DNA from: Pseudomonas helvetica
GTDB lineage: Bacteria > Pseudomonadota > Gammaproteobacteria > Pseudomonadales > Pseudomonadaceae
Direction: 5' to 3'
DNA: 64,000 bases
NCBI RefSeq assembly: GCF_039908645.1
Contig: NZ_CP150917.1
Span: forward strand, 5,591,501-5,655,500
In this document: positions 9,229 through 19,595 of the stretch, one piece after another
Numbering within the stretch: the first letter of the stretch is position 1
Layout of the letters: every line of letters starts with the position of its first letter
Notes under the pieces: model-generated
What the model saw: the letters and a program-made list of their open reading frames with translations, nothing else
What the model was told of the DNA's origin: nothing
Database searches by the model: none
Made by a program: the position numbers and the translations under genes

Positions 9229-9870
9229 ATGTACTTGACGCCTCAGCATGTATTGCTCGCTGGAGCCACCGGCCTGGTCGGTGAACACTTACTTGATCGG
9301 CTGCTCAACGAACCGACCATCAGCCGCGTACTGGCACCGTCACGCCGACCACTGGCGGAACATCCTCATCTGGAAAACCCGGTTGGCGATCCGGCGGTGC
9401 TTCTCCCCCAACTCAGTGGCCGCGTCGACATTGCCTACTGCTGCCTGGGCACGACGATCAAACAGGCCGGCTCCGAACAAGCCTTTCGCGCAGTCGATCT
9501 GGACCTGGTGGTGGCGTTCGCCAAACGTGCACGGGAAATGGGCGCACGGCACTTGATCGTGATCAGCGCCCTGGGGGCTGACCGCAGATCCTCGGTTTTC
9601 TACAACCGGGTCAAGGGCGAGATGGAATACGCATTGCGCGCACAGAACTGGCCGCAACTGACTATCTGCCGACCTTCCCTGCTACTGGGAGATCGCCTTG
9701 AACCGCGACTCGCCGAACAACTGGCAGGCCCGCTGTCCAAACTGATTCCCGGCAAATACCACGGCATCGAAGCCTGCCAACTGGCCCGCGCCATGTGGCG
9801 CCTGGCGCTGGAAGAACAGGATGGCTTGCGGATTGTCGAGTCCGACGAATTGCGCAAGCTCGGCAAATAA
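9229..9870 (+). CDS. NAD(P)-binding atypical SDR oxidoreductase
   Basis: A 213-residue Rossmann-fold protein of the NAD(P)H-binding / HTATIP2-like atypical SDR group. The nucleotide-binding glycine motif is [18 protein letters not shown] near the N-terminus. [13 protein letters not shown] segment supplies the Tyr-x3-Lys-type pair and is followed by [11 protein letters not shown]. Short for a reductase; some members act as NADPH sensors. The ATG at 9229 follows AAGGGGGAAA. It begins 28 nt after the MORN-protease stop on the same strand, so the two may share a transcript. Substrate unknown. Confidence 0.87.
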   Translation: MYLTPQHVLLAGATGLVGEHLLDRLLNEPTISRVLAPSRRPLAEHPHLENPVGDPAVLLPQLSGRVDIAYCCLGTTIKQAGSEQAFRAVDLDLVVAFAKRAREMGARHLIVISALGADRRSSVFYNRVKGEMEYALRAQNWPQLTICRPSLLLGDRLEPRLAEQLAGPLSKLIPGKYHGIEACQLARAMWRLALEEQDGLRIVESDELRKLGK

Positions 9871-9890
9871 TTTCTCAGGTCAACACCAAA

Positions 9891-10027
9891 CCTGTGGCGA
9901 GGGGGCTTGCCCCCGTTCGGTGGCGAAGCCGCCGCAATCCGGTCAATTTGATTTATCTGAAGAATCGCGTGGCAAGTATTGGGGGCCGCTTCGCGACCCA
10001 ACGGGGGCAAGCTCCCTCACCACAGGG
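9891..10027. repeat. REP doublet (type A, GTGGCGAGGG family)
   Basis: Two inverted REP units: CTGTGGCGAGGGGGCTTGCC at the left and its near reverse complement GGGGGCAAGCTCCCTCACCACAGG at the right, around about 85 nt containing the secondary GGCGAAGCC and GCTTCGC elements. It fills the space between two convergent genes. Confidence 0.88.
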
Positions 10028-10040
10028 ATCGCGCGCCCCC

Positions 10041-10325
10041 TTACAACCCGCCTGTTGCCTGAAACCCTACCCCTAACACCGTCAACACCGACAGCGGCAA
10101 CAGCAGCGTGTCGAGCAGCGCGCTGGCCGGCAGGTCGAGGCCGGGGTAGCTCGGTGCTTCGGCGCCAAAACGATCCTTGGCGCAGCAACCGCCGTCCAGC
10201 GCGTACAGGTCAAGGCGCATCCCCGAGTACACCACTGGCGCGCCAGGCTTGGCCGCGTCCAATGTGCGTGCGGTGGCACAACCGCCCAATTGCAGGGCGA
10301 GCAGAAGACTCAATAGCTTATTCAT
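10041..10325 (-). CDS. YceK/YidQ-family lipoprotein
   Basis: A 94-residue small lipoprotein. [18 protein letters not shown] has a type II signal peptide with Cys16. The body [20 protein letters not shown] and [23 protein letters not shown] is the typical YceK/DUF1375 pattern. Its role is unknown in the family; E. coli YceK affects outer-membrane integrity. I used the ATG at 10325 rather than the preceding GTG. It overlaps the ubiX stop codon region by 8 nt, indicating translation from the ubiX message. Confidence 0.88.
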   Translation of the reverse strand: MNKLLSLLLALQLGGCATARTLDAAKPGAPVVYSGMRLDLYALDGGCCAKDRFGAEAPSYPGLDLPASALLDTLLLPLSVLTVLGVGFQATGGL

Positions 10326-10950
10326 CACTGCTCAAATGGTGTTCACCCCAACGCGGCAGCATGTCTTGCGGGATGTTCAACAGATTGAGAATCCGCGCCA
10401 CGACAAAGTCCACCAGATCATCGATGGTCTGCGGCTGGTGATAGAAACCCGGCGAGGCCGGCAGAATGGTCACGCCCATGTTCGACAGCTTGAGCATGTT
10501 TTCCAGGTGAATACTGGAATACGGCGCCTCGCGTGGCACCAGAATCAACTGCCGACGCTCTTTCAAGGTCACGTCGGCGGCGCGCTCGATCAGGTTGTTG
10601 CAGGCACCTGTGGCAATCGCCGACAAGGTCCCGGTCGAGCACGGCACCACCACCATCGCGGCCGGCGAGCCGGAGCCCGAGGCCACCGGCGACATCCAGT
10701 CTTCCTTGCCGTACACCCGAATCTGCCCGGCAGCCGCGCCAGTGTATTCAGTGAGGAAGGCCTGCATCATCTGCGGTTTCGGCGGCAGCGTGACGTCGGT
10801 CTCGGTGGCCATCACCAGTTGCGCCGCCTTGGAGATCAGGAAGTGCACCTCGCGGTCTTCGCGCACCAGGCAATCGAGCAGGCGCAAACCGTATTGGGCG
10901 CCGGAAGCGCCGGTCATGGCCAGCGTGATGCGATCCGGACCGTTACTCAT
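10318..10950 (-). CDS. ubiX: Flavin prenyltransferase UbiX
   Basis: Makes prenylated FMN from FMN and dimethylallyl phosphate, the cofactor of the decarboxylase UbiD in ubiquinone synthesis. The 210-residue protein opens with [21 protein letters not shown] (FMN-binding loop) and contains [27 protein letters not shown] and [21 protein letters not shown], all standard. Its ATG at 10950 overlaps the mpl stop by 4 nt, so mpl-ubiX-yceK are coupled. Confidence 0.96.
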   Translation of the reverse strand: MSNGPDRITLAMTGASGAQYGLRLLDCLVREDREVHFLISKAAQLVMATETDVTLPPKPQMMQAFLTEYTGAAAGQIRVYGKEDWMSPVASGSGSPAAMVVVPCSTGTLSAIATGACNNLIERAADVTLKERRQLILVPREAPYSSIHLENMLKLSNMGVTILPASPGFYHQPQTIDDLVDFVVARILNLLNIPQDMLPRWGEHHLSSDE

Positions 10951-12296
10951 TTAAGCGCCTCGGCCAATTTGCCATGCAGGCCACCGAAGCCGCCGTTGCT
11001 CATGATCACCACGTGGGTGCCGGGTTTAGCCTGGCTCTTCACCTGCTCGATAATGCCATCCAGCGAGTCACAGACCATCGACGGCACGGTGCACAGCGCA
11101 GCAACGGCGGGCAAGTCCCAGCCGAGGTTGGCCGGTGCGTACCAGATCACCTGATCGGCATCGACCACGCTTTCCGGCAAACCGTCACGGTGCGCGCCGA
11201 GCTTCATCGAGTTGGAACGCGGCTCGATGATCGCGATCAGCGGCGCGTCGCCGATGCGTTTGCGCAGACCGTCGAGGGTGGTTGCGATGGCGGTCGGGTG
11301 GTGAGCGAAGTCGTCGTAGATAGTGACGCCATGAACTTCAGCGACTTTTTCCATGCGCCGCTTGACGCTCTTGAACGCGCTCAACGCGGCGATGCCCATA
11401 CTCGGAACCACGCCTACATGCCGCGCGGCCGCCAGAGTGGCCAAGGCGTTGGCAACGTTGTGCTGGCCGGTCATGTCCCACTCGACCACGCCTTGGGCGA
11501 CGCCTTCGAACATCACTTCAAACTTCGAGCCGTCTTCGCTGAGCAACTTGACCTGCCACTGCCCGCCCGCGCCGGTGGTTTGCACCGGGGTCCAGCAACC
11601 CATTTCGATCACGCGTTGCAATGCGGGTTCGGTGGTCGGGTGGATCACCAGGCCTTCGCTCGGGATGGTCCGCACCAGGTGGTGGAACTGTCGTTCGATG
11701 GCCGGCAGATCGGGGAAGATGTCGGCGTGATCGAACTCAAGGTTATTGAGAATCGCGGTACGCGGACGGTAGTGAACGAACTTCGAACGCTTGTCGAAGA
11801 AGGCGCTGTCGTATTCATCGGCTTCGATCACGAAGAATGGCGTGTCCCCCAGACGTGCCGATACCGAGAAGTTCTGCGGCACGCCGCCGATCAAAAAGCC
11901 CGGGCTCATGCCGGCGTGTTCCAGCACCCAGGCGAGCATGCTGCTGGTGGTGGTCTTGCCGTGAGTGCCGGCAACCGCCAGCACCCAGCGGCCTTGCAGC
12001 ACATGGTCGGCCAGCCATTGCGGACCGGAGACGTACGGCAAGCCTTTGTTCAATACGTATTCGACCGCCGGGTTGCCGCGCGACATCGCATTGCCGATCA
12101 CCACCAGATCCGGGGCCGGATCGAGTTGGGCTGGATCATAGCCTTGCGTCAGCTCGATGCCCTGCGCCTGCAACTGAGTGCTCATCGGCGGGTAGACGTT
12201 GGCATCGGAGCCCGTCACATGATGGCCCAGCTCTTTGGCCAGGACCGCCATCGAACCCATGAAAGTGCCGCAAATACCCAGAATATGAATGTGCAT
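10947..12296 (-). CDS. mpl: UDP-N-acetylmuramate:tripeptide ligase Mpl
   Basis: Peptidoglycan recycling ligase: joins the recovered tripeptide L-Ala-D-Glu-mDAP to UDP-MurNAc with ATP. It is a Mur-ligase fold of 449 residues. [20 protein letters not shown] is the characteristic Mpl N-terminus; the ATP loop is [14 protein letters not shown], and [10 protein letters not shown] and [11 protein letters not shown] are the later Mur motifs. The ATG at 12296 is chosen; the 18 residues upstream are not family-like. First gene of the leftward mpl-ubiX-lipoprotein group. Confidence 0.96.
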   Translation of the reverse strand: MHIHILGICGTFMGSMAVLAKELGHHVTGSDANVYPPMSTQLQAQGIELTQGYDPAQLDPAPDLVVIGNAMSRGNPAVEYVLNKGLPYVSGPQWLADHVLQGRWVLAVAGTHGKTTTSSMLAWVLEHAGMSPGFLIGGVPQNFSVSARLGDTPFFVIEADEYDSAFFDKRSKFVHYRPRTAILNNLEFDHADIFPDLPAIERQFHHLVRTIPSEGLVIHPTTEPALQRVIEMGCWTPVQTTGAGGQWQVKLLSEDGSKFEVMFEGVAQGVVEWDMTGQHNVANALATLAAARHVGVVPSMGIAALSAFKSVKRRMEKVAEVHGVTIYDDFAHHPTAIATTLDGLRKRIGDAPLIAIIEPRSNSMKLGAHRDGLPESVVDADQVIWYAPANLGWDLPAVAALCTVPSMVCDSLDGIIEQVKSQAKPGTHVVIMSNGGFGGLHGKLAEALK

Positions 12297-12373
12297 AGTC
12301 AACCTCGTAAAACATCGAGGCAGGTTAGCGTAGGGAGGGGAAAATCGCACTCTTTAGTGAGATGACCACGACC

Positions 12374-12469
12374 ACTGTGGCGAGGGAGCTTGCTCCCGCT
12401 GGGCTGCGTAGCAGTCCCATTTTTAGGGCCGCTTCGCGCCCCAGCGGGAGCAAGCTCCCTCGCCACAGG
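12374..12469. repeat. REP doublet (type A)
   Basis: Inverted pair CTGTGGCGAGGGAGCTTGCT and GAGCAAGCTCCCTCGCCACAG, about 96 bp. A third, truncated unit (GGGCTTGCCCCCCTCGCCACA) lies at about 12501-12522, just after it. The doublet stands between mpl and the convergent-side end of the sigma-54 activator gene; the rest of 12297-12539 shows nothing else. Confidence 0.85.
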
Positions 12470-12539
12470 GAAGCGTCCATCCTTAACTGACTGGCATTAG
12501 GGCTTGCCCCCCTCGCCACAAAAGTGTGCCCCATGCGGT

Positions 12540-14456
12540 TTAACGGGCTATTCCGTGCTTGCGCAGTTTTCTATAGAGGGTGTTGCGGCTGACTCCCAGT
12601 TGTTCCGCGGTATGGGTCATGTGCCAACGCTGCTGCTCCAGGGCATTGAGCAACGCCAGGCGTTCGGCATCGTCCAGCGGATTTTCGGACACCTCTTCCA
12701 CCTGCGCCAACACTGGAGCCGGTCGAGCCTGGCGAATAATCGCCGGCAAATCCTCAACTCCGATCCGTCCGTCATCGCATAACGCAGCCAGGGTCCGCAG
12801 CACATTGCGCAATTGCCGCACGTTACCCGGCCAGGCGTAGTCGAGCAGCGCCTGTCGCGCCGCAGCGTCAATCAGCACCGCCTCCCCGCCCGACTCTTCA
12901 GCCAGCAAAAAGTCCAGCAACTGCGACTTGTCGCTGCGTTCGCGCAACGCTGGCAAGGCGATTTCCAGACCATTGAGGCGGTAATACAAATCTTCACGGA
13001 AACTGCCGTCCTGCACCCGTTCGAGCAAATTCCGGTGAGTGGCACTGATGATCCGCACGTTGACCGGCAGCGGCTCGCCACCGATCGGCACCACCTGCCG
13101 ATCTTCCAGCACCCTTAATAGTCGGGTTTGCAACGCCAGCGGCATGTCGCCGATTTCGTCGAGAAACAACGTGCCGCCATCGGCCTGCTGCAACTTGCCG
13201 CGCATGCCCTCTTTGCGTGCGCCAGTGAAACTGCCGCCGCGATAGCCGAACAGTTCGCTCTCGATCAGGCTTTCCGGGATCGCTGCACAGTTCAGCGCAA
13301 CGAAGGCGTTGTCGGCGCGCTGACTGGCCTGGTGCACGGCCTTGGCGAAGGCTTCTTTACCTGAGCCGGTTTCACCGTTGATCAACAGCGGCACATCACG
13401 TTCGAAGACCCGCAAGGCTTTGCGAAAATCCGCCTGCAGCCCTTCATCCCCCAGACAAATACCCGTAAGAACCGGGCGTTCGGCAATGAGCGGCGGTTGC
13501 AGCACCGGGGTCGGTACGCTACGCGGCCGGCCGCGCAATAGCGCAAACAACACCCGCCCATCGCGAGTGCGCAGTGGCCAACTGGCCGCGGCGTTGACGC
13601 TCGCACGCCCCAGCAGTTCGTCCAGCGAGCAATCGAAAAATACCTCGACCGGTTGACCCAGCAACCCGCCACGAATATGTCCCAGCAGGTTCAACGCGCT
13701 CTGATTGACCGCACTGATCCGCCCTTCTCCGTCGAACGCCAGCAGCCCTTCGCTGAACAGCCCGACCGACTCGGCCTGCAAGTGAAAGCGCAGCAGCCAT
13801 TGATTGTCGAAGTAACGCAGGAAGTAGCAGCTCTCGATCATCTTCGCCGAGAGATTGACCAGCGCCATGGTGTGAAACTGGCTCTGACGCGAGACATCGT
13901 GGCGCGCCGACGAAACGTCGAGCACCGCCAGCAGTTCGCCATGCGGGTCGAACACCGGGCTCGCCGAACAGGTCAGCCCTGTATGACGCCCCCGAAAATG
14001 CTCATCCTGGTGAATGGTCAGCGACTGCCGCTCCACCAGGCAGGTGCCGATGCCATTGGTGCCTTCGCAGGCTTCACTCCAGTCGGCACCGAGCCAGAGA
14101 CCGGCGCGCTCGAAAATCTTCCGTTCGGCAGGCGCCGTGACACAGTTGAGGATCACCCCGCGGGCGTCGGTCAACAGCACGGCGTGGCCGGCACCGGAAA
14201 GTTGTTGATGCAGGCTGGTCATTTCGCCACCGGCAATCTGCAGGACTTGCTGCAAGCGCTCGCGGCTCTCCAGCACACGACCGTGTTCAAGCACCGTCGG
14301 CGCCATGGTCAGGGCTGGGTCGAGGTGATAGTCCTCAAGACAACGCAGCCAGGAACGGGCGATGGACGGATCGCTACCGGGACCGTGCAAATGGGATTTG
14401 CCCTGGGTCACGGTCAAGACTTGCTGGGCATGGCGACTCAAATGGTTGCTGTGCAT
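12540..14456 (-). CDS. eatR: Sigma-54-dependent activator of ethanolamine catabolism (AcoR/EatR-like)
   Basis: An enhancer-binding protein of 638 residues. It has a GAF-type N-terminal sensor (about 60-200), a PAS-like segment (about 225-300), a AAA+ domain (about 325-560) with Walker [16 protein letters not shown], Walker [13 protein letters not shown] and a C-terminal Fis helix-turn-helix ([19 protein letters not shown]). The loop that contacts sigma-54, usually GAFTGA, reads GSFTGA. It is divergent from an aldehyde dehydrogenase gene with a sigma-54 promoter and next to ethanolamine permease and lyase genes, the arrangement I recall for PAO1 EatR (PA4021). Function as ethanolamine regulator rests on this context; the AcoR-type family is clear. 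Confidence 0.9.
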   Translation of the reverse strand: MHSNHLSRHAQQVLTVTQGKSHLHGPGSDPSIARSWLRCLEDYHLDPALTMAPTVLEHGRVLESRERLQQVLQIAGGEMTSLHQQLSGAGHAVLLTDARGVILNCVTAPAERKIFERAGLWLGADWSEACEGTNGIGTCLVERQSLTIHQDEHFRGRHTGLTCSASPVFDPHGELLAVLDVSSARHDVSRQSQFHTMALVNLSAKMIESCYFLRYFDNQWLLRFHLQAESVGLFSEGLLAFDGEGRISAVNQSALNLLGHIRGGLLGQPVEVFFDCSLDELLGRASVNAAASWPLRTRDGRVLFALLRGRPRSVPTPVLQPPLIAERPVLTGICLGDEGLQADFRKALRVFERDVPLLINGETGSGKEAFAKAVHQASQRADNAFVALNCAAIPESLIESELFGYRGGSFTGARKEGMRGKLQQADGGTLFLDEIGDMPLALQTRLLRVLEDRQVVPIGGEPLPVNVRIISATHRNLLERVQDGSFREDLYYRLNGLEIALPALRERSDKSQLLDFLLAEESGGEAVLIDAAARQALLDYAWPGNVRQLRNVLRTLAALCDDGRIGVEDLPAIIRQARPAPVLAQVEEVSENPLDDAERLALLNALEQQRWHMTHTAEQLGVSRNTLYRKLRKHGIAR

Positions 14457-14510
14457 TTTTTATTATTCTCTCCGAACACTGTGCTGGGCCCAATGAAGGA
14501 CTGTCACCAC

Positions 14511-14625
14511 CTTGTGGCGAGGGAGCTTGCTCCCGCTCGAGTGCGTAGCGCTCGCAAAAAATCATCAACGGCAGACATTTTGGGGCCGCTTCGCGACCCA
14601 GCGGGAGCAAGCTCCCTCGCCACAG
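14511..14625. repeat. REP doublet (type A)
   Basis: CTTGTGGCGAGGGAGCTTGC and the inverted GAGCAAGCTCCCTCGCCACAG, 115 bp apart end to end, with the internal TGCGTAGC and GCCGCTTCGCGACC elements. It stands in the 429-nt divergent control region between the activator and aldehyde dehydrogenase genes, upstream of the enhancer-like sites. Confidence 0.87.
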
Positions 14626-14682
14626 AGCGCCCAGCATCCTCCTGCCTCGATTGCTTTGCAATGCTGGCAAGACCGCCCGGTC

Positions 14683-14747
14683 ACAGGCTGTGCCACAAGC
14701 GGTACAAACTGTCACAAGGCCTGTACCACATCTGTCACAGGCCCTGT
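14683..14747 (+). promoter_or_regulatory. Three enhancer-like dyads (probable activator binding sites)
   Basis: Three related sequences in line: CACAGGCTGTG (14683-14693), ACAAGGCCTGT (14714-14724) and ACAGGCCCTGT (14737-14747). The second and third are each preceded by TGTC and followed by A(C/T)CAC. Each is a short dyad ACAG-CTGT, and they lie about 60-120 nt upstream of the -24 element, the normal position for an enhancer-binding protein. Assignment to the divergent activator is inference. Confidence 0.6.
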
Positions 14748-14803
14748 ATCACCACCCCCTCGAAAAAACCGTAAGCCCTTGATTTACCTGACCCGCAAAG
14801 CAC

Positions 14804-14819
14804 TGGCCCGACCTTTGCT
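14804..14819 (+). promoter_or_regulatory. Sigma-54 (-24/-12) promoter of the aldehyde dehydrogenase gene
   Basis: TGGCCCG-ACCT-TTGCT, matching the sigma-54 consensus TGGCACG-N4-TTGCW. The invariant GG (14805-14806) and GC (14817-14818) are separated by exactly 10 nt. The start codon is 67 nt downstream of the -12 element. A divergent sigma-54 activator gene supports it. Confidence 0.82.
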
Positions 14820-14885
14820 CTACGCTTCTCAAGCGCTTACTGCGCGTACTCCCTTATAAGCACAAAAGCCAAGGAGATACTCACC

Positions 14886-16406
14886 ATGCGTTACGCTCAC
14901 CCAGGTACTGAAGGCGCTATCGTTTCGTTCAAGAGTAAATACGGCAACTACATCGGCGGCGAATTCGTCGCGCCTGTCAAAGGTCAGTACTTCACCAATA
15001 CTTCCCCGGTCAACGGCCAACCGATTGCCGAATTCCCCCGCTCCACGGCCGAAGACATCGAAAAAGCCCTGGACGCTGCCCACGCAGCCGCCGACGCCTG
15101 GGGCAGCACCTCTGCTCAGGCGCGCTCGCTGGTGCTGCTGAAAATCGCCGACCGCATCGAGCAAAACCTCGAAGTCCTGGCAATCACCGAAAGCTGGGAC
15201 AACGGCAAAGCCGTGCGTGAAACCCTCAACGCCGACATCCCACTGGCCGCTGACCACTTCCGCTACTTCGCCGGTTGCCTGCGCGCCCAGGAAGGCAGTG
15301 CCGCGGAAATCGACGGCAACACCGTGGCTTATCACATTCACGAACCGCTGGGCGTGGTCGGGCAGATCATCCCGTGGAACTTCCCGATCCTGATGGCCGC
15401 CTGGAAACTTGCCCCGGCACTGGCCGCCGGCAACTGCGTGGTGCTCAAGCCCGCCGAGCAAACCCCGCTGGGCATTACCGTGCTGCTGGAACTGATCGGC
15501 GACCTGCTGCCGCCTGGCGTGCTGAACGTCGTGCAAGGTTTCGGCAAAGAAGCCGGTGAAGCCCTGGCCACCAGCAAACGCATTGCCAAAATTGCCTTTA
15601 CCGGCTCGACCCCGGTCGGCTCGCACATCATGAAATGCGCCGCCGAAAACATCATTCCGTCCACCGTGGAACTGGGCGGCAAATCGCCGAACATCTTCTT
15701 CGCCGACATCATGCAAGCCGAACCGACCTTCATCGAAAAAGCTGCCGAAGGCCTGGTACTGGCGTTCTTCAACCAGGGCGAAGTCTGCACCTGCCCGTCC
15801 CGCGCACTGGTGCAAGAGTCGATCTACGACGACTTCATGAAAGTGGTGATGAAGAAGGTCCTGCAAATCAAACGTGGCGACCCGCTGGACACCGACACCA
15901 TGGTCGGCGCTCAGGCGTCCGAGCAACAATTCGACAAGATCCTCTCGTACCTGGAAATCGCCAAAGGCGAAGGTGCCGAGTTGCTGACCGGCGGCAAGGT
16001 AGAAAAACTCGAGGGCAACCTAGCGACCGGGTATTACATCCAGCCGACCCTGCTCAAGGGCACCAACAAAATGCGCGTGTTCCAGGAGGAAATCTTTGGC
16101 CCGGTGGTGAGCATCACCACCTTCAAGGACGAAGCCGAAGCCCTGGCGATTGCCAACGACACCGAGTTCGGCCTTGGTGCCGGTCTCTGGACCCGCGACA
16201 TCAACCGCGCCTACCGCATGGGCCGGGCGATCAAGGCCGGACGCGTCTGGACCAACTGCTACCACCTGTACCCGGCCCACGCCGCGTTCGGTGGTTACAA
16301 GAAGTCCGGTGTCGGCCGTGAAACCCACAAAATGATGCTCGACCACTACCAGCAAACCAAAAACCTGCTGGTGAGCTACGACATCAATCCACTGGGTTTC
16401 TTCTAA
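14886..16406 (+). CDS. NAD-dependent aldehyde dehydrogenase (ExaC/AldB-like) of ethanolamine pathway
   Basis: A 506-residue aldehyde dehydrogenase. It oxidises acetaldehyde, the product of ethanolamine ammonia-lyase, to acetate. The fold marks are [20 protein letters not shown], the cofactor loop [11 protein letters not shown], the general-base Glu in [12 protein letters not shown] and the catalytic Cys in [11 protein letters not shown]. The C-terminus [19 protein letters not shown] is typical of the ExaC group. The start ATG at 14886 follows CAAGGAGATACTC, a strong ribosome site. It is driven by the sigma-54 promoter at 14804 and stands upstream of the permease and eutBC, so acetaldehyde removal is its likely job. 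Confidence 0.95.
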   Translation: MRYAHPGTEGAIVSFKSKYGNYIGGEFVAPVKGQYFTNTSPVNGQPIAEFPRSTAEDIEKALDAAHAAADAWGSTSAQARSLVLLKIADRIEQNLEVLAITESWDNGKAVRETLNADIPLAADHFRYFAGCLRAQEGSAAEIDGNTVAYHIHEPLGVVGQIIPWNFPILMAAWKLAPALAAGNCVVLKPAEQTPLGITVLLELIGDLLPPGVLNVVQGFGKEAGEALATSKRIAKIAFTGSTPVGSHIMKCAAENIIPSTVELGGKSPNIFFADIMQAEPTFIEKAAEGLVLAFFNQGEVCTCPSRALVQESIYDDFMKVVMKKVLQIKRGDPLDTDTMVGAQASEQQFDKILSYLEIAKGEGAELLTGGKVEKLEGNLATGYYIQPTLLKGTNKMRVFQEEIFGPVVSITTFKDEAEALAIANDTEFGLGAGLWTRDINRAYRMGRAIKAGRVWTNCYHLYPAHAAFGGYKKSGVGRETHKMMLDHYQQTKNLLVSYDINPLGFF

Positions 16407-16428
16407 CCCCGCGCGAAATCGCGTAACA

Positions 16429-16497
16429 GCTATCGCGGGTAAGCCTTGCTCCTACAAATCACACCCCCCTGTAGGAGCATGGCTTGCCAGCGATGGC
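16429..16497. repeat. REP doublet (type B, GTAGGAGCAAGGC family)
   Basis: Inverted pair GCTATCGCGGGTAAGCCTTG and GTAGGAGCATGGCTTGCC, 69 bp. It lies just upstream of the permease promoter. Confidence 0.87.
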
Positions 16498-16533
16498 GCC
16501 TTCATTGACACAACCTACATTGCCCTGCCGCTC

Positions 16534-16549
16534 TGGCACGGGCCTTGCG
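16534..16549 (+). promoter_or_regulatory. Sigma-54 (-24/-12) promoter of the ethanolamine permease gene
   Basis: TGGCACG-GGCC-TTGCG is a perfect -24 box and a near-perfect -12 box. GG (16535-16536) and GC (16547-16548) are 10 nt apart. It is about 103 nt before the permease ATG. No copy of the ACAG-CTGT dyads seen near the dehydrogenase gene was found close upstream, so an activator might act from the distant enhancer or from sites I did not recognise. Confidence 0.82.
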
Positions 16550-16651
16550 TGCCCGTTCGACAGATTACCCGCTGCGTGAACAGCGTCGATCCACCCAAAC
16601 CGCCACACCCGAAAGTCCAACAGATCGAACAATAAAAAACAGAGAGGACTT

Positions 16652-18022
16652 ATGACTTCTTCAACAACGCTCAAACCCACACTCGGCACCTTGCATCTAT
16701 GGGGCATTGCCGTCGGCCTGGTGATTTCCGGCGAATACTTCGGCTGGAGTTACGGCTGGGGCACCGCAGGCACTTTGGGGTTCCTCGTCACCGCGTTGAT
16801 GGTGGCGACGATGTACACCTGCTTCATCTTCAGTTTCACCGAACTCACCACCGCGATTCCCCACGCTGGCGGGCCCTTTGCCTACAGCCGACGGGCCTTT
16901 GGTGAAAAAGGCGGCTTGATCGCCGGGATCGCCACGCTGATCGAGTTCGTCTTTGCGCCACCGGCCATTGCGATGGCTATCGGCGCCTACCTGAACGTGC
17001 AATACCCGGATCTGGACCCGAAACTCGCCGCGGTCGGCGCCTACTTCGTGTTCATGGGCCTGAACATTCTCGGCGTCAGCATTGCCGCGACCTTCGAACT
17101 GGTGGTGACCGTTCTGGCGGTAGCCGAACTGCTGGTGTTCATGGGCGTGGTTGCACCGGGCTTCAGCTTCAGCAATTTCGTGCTCAACGGCTGGTCCGGC
17201 TCCAATGAGTTCACGGTCGCCTCGATCCCCGGCATCTTTGCGGCGATCCCCTTTGCCATCTGGTTTTTCCTCGCCATCGAAGGCGCGGCCATGGCTGCCG
17301 AAGAAGCCAAGGACCCGAAACGTACCATTCCACGGGCCTACGTCAGCGGCATCCTGACCCTGGTGTTCCTGGCCATCGGCGTGATGGTGATGGCCGGCGG
17401 TGTGGGCGACTGGCGCCAACTGGCGAACATCAACGATCCACTGCCTCAGGCCATGAAAGCCGTGGTCGGCAACAACTCCAGCTGGATGCACATGCTGGTG
17501 TGGATCGGTTTGTTCGGTCTGGTGGCGAGCTTCCACGGGATCATCCTCGGCTACTCGCGCCAGTTCTTCGCCCTCGCTCGCGCCGGCTACCTGCCTCGCG
17601 GCCTGGCCAAGCTCTCGCGCTTCCAGACCCCGCATCGGGCAATTCTGGCCGGCGGCGTGATCGGCATCGCGGCGATCTACAGTGACGGGCTGGTCAACCT
17701 GCAAGGCATGACCCTGACCGCCGCGATGATCACCATGTCGGTGTTCGGCGCTATCGTGATGTACATCATCAGCATGCTCAGCCTGTTCAAACTGCGCAAA
17801 ACCGAGCCGCTGCTGGAGCGCACCTTCCGCGCCCCGGGTTATCCGATCGTGCCGGGCATCGCGCTGTTCCTGGCGGTGGTCTGCCTGGTGGCGATGGCCT
17901 GGTTCAATACCTTGATCGGGATGATTTTCCTCGGTTTCATGGTCGCCGGCTTCATCTACTTCCAATTGACCGCCAAACAGCGCTTCGACGCCCCGGCGGA
18001 TGCGATGCTTACGGGTATCTGA
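16652..18022 (+). CDS. eat: Ethanolamine permease (APC family)
   Basis: A 12-helix amino acid-polyamine-organocation superfamily transporter of 456 residues, importing ethanolamine through the inner membrane. The N-terminus LHLWGIAVGLVISGEYFGWSYGWGTAG and AIPHAGGPFAYSRRAFGEKGG, and the mid-section IEGAAMAAEEAKDPKRTIPRAY, are those of the Eat/EutP ethanolamine permease branch. Start MTSSTTLKPTLGTLHLWG follows AGAGAGGAC. It lies between the aldehyde dehydrogenase and eutBC and has its own sigma-54 promoter. Substrate is assigned from family branch plus context. Confidence 0.94.
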   Translation: MTSSTTLKPTLGTLHLWGIAVGLVISGEYFGWSYGWGTAGTLGFLVTALMVATMYTCFIFSFTELTTAIPHAGGPFAYSRRAFGEKGGLIAGIATLIEFVFAPPAIAMAIGAYLNVQYPDLDPKLAAVGAYFVFMGLNILGVSIAATFELVVTVLAVAELLVFMGVVAPGFSFSNFVLNGWSGSNEFTVASIPGIFAAIPFAIWFFLAIEGAAMAAEEAKDPKRTIPRAYVSGILTLVFLAIGVMVMAGGVGDWRQLANINDPLPQAMKAVVGNNSSWMHMLVWIGLFGLVASFHGIILGYSRQFFALARAGYLPRGLAKLSRFQTPHRAILAGGVIGIAAIYSDGLVNLQGMTLTAAMITMSVFGAIVMYIISMLSLFKLRKTEPLLERTFRAPGYPIVPGIALFLAVVCLVAMAWFNTLIGMIFLGFMVAGFIYFQLTAKQRFDAPADAMLTGI

Positions 18023-18077
18023 GTCGCACCGGCGCCGGGCAATTTCCCCGGCGCCTGCCCTGAAACAATGCAACACC

Positions 18078-18166
18078 CGTAGGAGCAAGGCTTGCCCGCG
18101 ATAGCTTCACCGCGGTCTGACAGAGATATCGCGGCGATCCGATCGCGGGCGAGCCCTGCTCCTACG
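18078..18166. repeat. REP doublet (type B)
   Basis: CGTAGGAGCAAGGCTTGCCC and inverted GCGGGCGAGCCCTGCTCCTA, 89 bp, between the permease and eutB genes in the same operon direction. Confidence 0.87.
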
Positions 18167-18200
18167 GGTCATCACTTACAGATTCAAGAGGACACCGCTC

Positions 18201-19595
18201 ATGGCTGCATTTGCCCATACCGTCGGCGCCCGGACTTACCGTTTCGATGGCCTCAAGGAAGTCATGGCCAAGGCCAGCCCGGCACGCTCCGGGGACTTTC
18301 TGGCCGGCGTCGCCGCCCTGAACGACGGCGAACGGGTCGCCGCGCAAATGACCTTGGCTGATATCCCGCTCAAGCATTTCCTGCAAGAAGTGCTGATCCC
18401 CTACGAATCCGATGAAGTCACCCGGCTGATCATCGACACCCACGACGCCCGCGCCTTTGAGACCGTCAGCCACCTGACCGTTGGCGGTTTTCGCGACTGG
18501 CTGCTCAGCGATGCGGCCGACGAGCAGAGCCTGCGGGCGCTGGCCCCTGGCCTGACCCCGGAAATGGCCGCTGCCGTGTCGAAGATCATGCGCGTGCAGG
18601 ACCTGGTGCTGGTGGCACAAAAGATCCGCGTGGTGACTCGGTTTCGCGGCACCATGGGTCTGCGCGGGCGCCTATCGACCCGCCTGCAACCCAACCACCC
18701 TACCGACGAACCCGCCGGCATTGCCGCGAGCATTCTCGACGGCCTGCTCTACGGCAACGGCGACGCGATGATCGGCATCAACCCGGCCACCGACAGCATC
18801 GCCTCGATCTGCGCGATGCTGGAAATGCTCGACGCGGTCATCCAGCGCTACGAAATCCCGACCCAAGCCTGCGTGCTGACCCACGTCACCACCTCTATCG
18901 AGGCGATCAACCGTGGCGTGCCGCTGGACCTGGTGTTCCAGTCAATCGCCGGCACCGAAGCGGCCAACGCCAGTTTCGGCATCAGCCTGAGTGTGCTGCA
19001 GGAGGGGTATGAAGCAGGCTTGAGCCTCAATCGCGGCACCCTGGGGCAAAACCTGATGTACTTCGAAACCGGCCAGGGCAGCGCGCTCTCGGCCAATGCC
19101 CATCACGGCATCGACCAACAAACCTGCGAAACCCGCGCCTACGCCGTGGCCCGGCACTTCAAGCCGTTTCTGGTAAACACCGTGGTCGGTTTCATTGGCC
19201 CGGAATACCTCTACAACGGCAAACAGATCATCCGCGCCGGCCTCGAAGATCACTTCTGCGGCAAGTTGCTCGGGGTGCCGATGGGGTGCGACATCTGCTA
19301 TACCAACCACGCCGAAGCCGATCAGGACGACATGGACACCTTGCTGACGCTGCTCGGCGTGGCCGGGATCAACTTCATCATGGGCATCCCCGGTTCCGAC
19401 GACATCATGCTCAACTACCAGACCACCTCGTTCCACGACGCGCTCTACGCGCGCCAGACCCTGGGCCTGAAACCGGCCCCCGAGTTTGAGCGGTGGCTGG
19501 CACATATGGGCATCTTCACCCAAGGTGACGGCAAGGTGCACTTCGGCAACAACCTGCCGCCGGCCTTCCGCCAGGCCATGGCGCAACTGGGATGA
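18201..19595 (+). CDS. eutB: Ethanolamine ammonia-lyase large subunit EutB
   Basis: Catalytic subunit (464 residues, TIM-barrel) of adenosylcobalamin-dependent ethanolamine ammonia-lyase, which yields acetaldehyde and ammonia. Family stretches include [35 protein letters not shown], the [20 protein letters not shown] metal/substrate region and [22 protein letters not shown]. Start [27 protein letters not shown]. It ends 4 nt into eutC, so the subunits are translationally coupled. No shell proteins of a eut microcompartment are present, as is usual in pseudomonads. Confidence 0.97.
   Translation: MAAFAHTVGARTYRFDGLKEVMAKASPARSGDFLAGVAALNDGERVAAQMTLADIPLKHFLQEVLIPYESDEVTRLIIDTHDARAFETVSHLTVGGFRDWLLSDAADEQSLRALAPGLTPEMAAAVSKIMRVQDLVLVAQKIRVVTRFRGTMGLRGRLSTRLQPNHPTDEPAGIAASILDGLLYGNGDAMIGINPATDSIASICAMLEMLDAVIQRYEIPTQACVLTHVTTSIEAINRGVPLDLVFQSIAGTEAANASFGISLSVLQEGYEAGLSLNRGTLGQNLMYFETGQGSALSANAHHGIDQQTCETRAYAVARHFKPFLVNTVVGFIGPEYLYNGKQIIRAGLEDHFCGKLLGVPMGCDICYTNHAEADQDDMDTLLTLLGVAGINFIMGIPGSDDIMLNYQTTSFHDALYARQTLGLKPAPEFERWLAHMGIFTQGDGKVHFGNNLPPAFRQAMAQLG

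Noticed and set aside
11837..12365. Long frames opposite mpl
   Set aside because: Mirror frames of a well-supported gene in GC-rich DNA.
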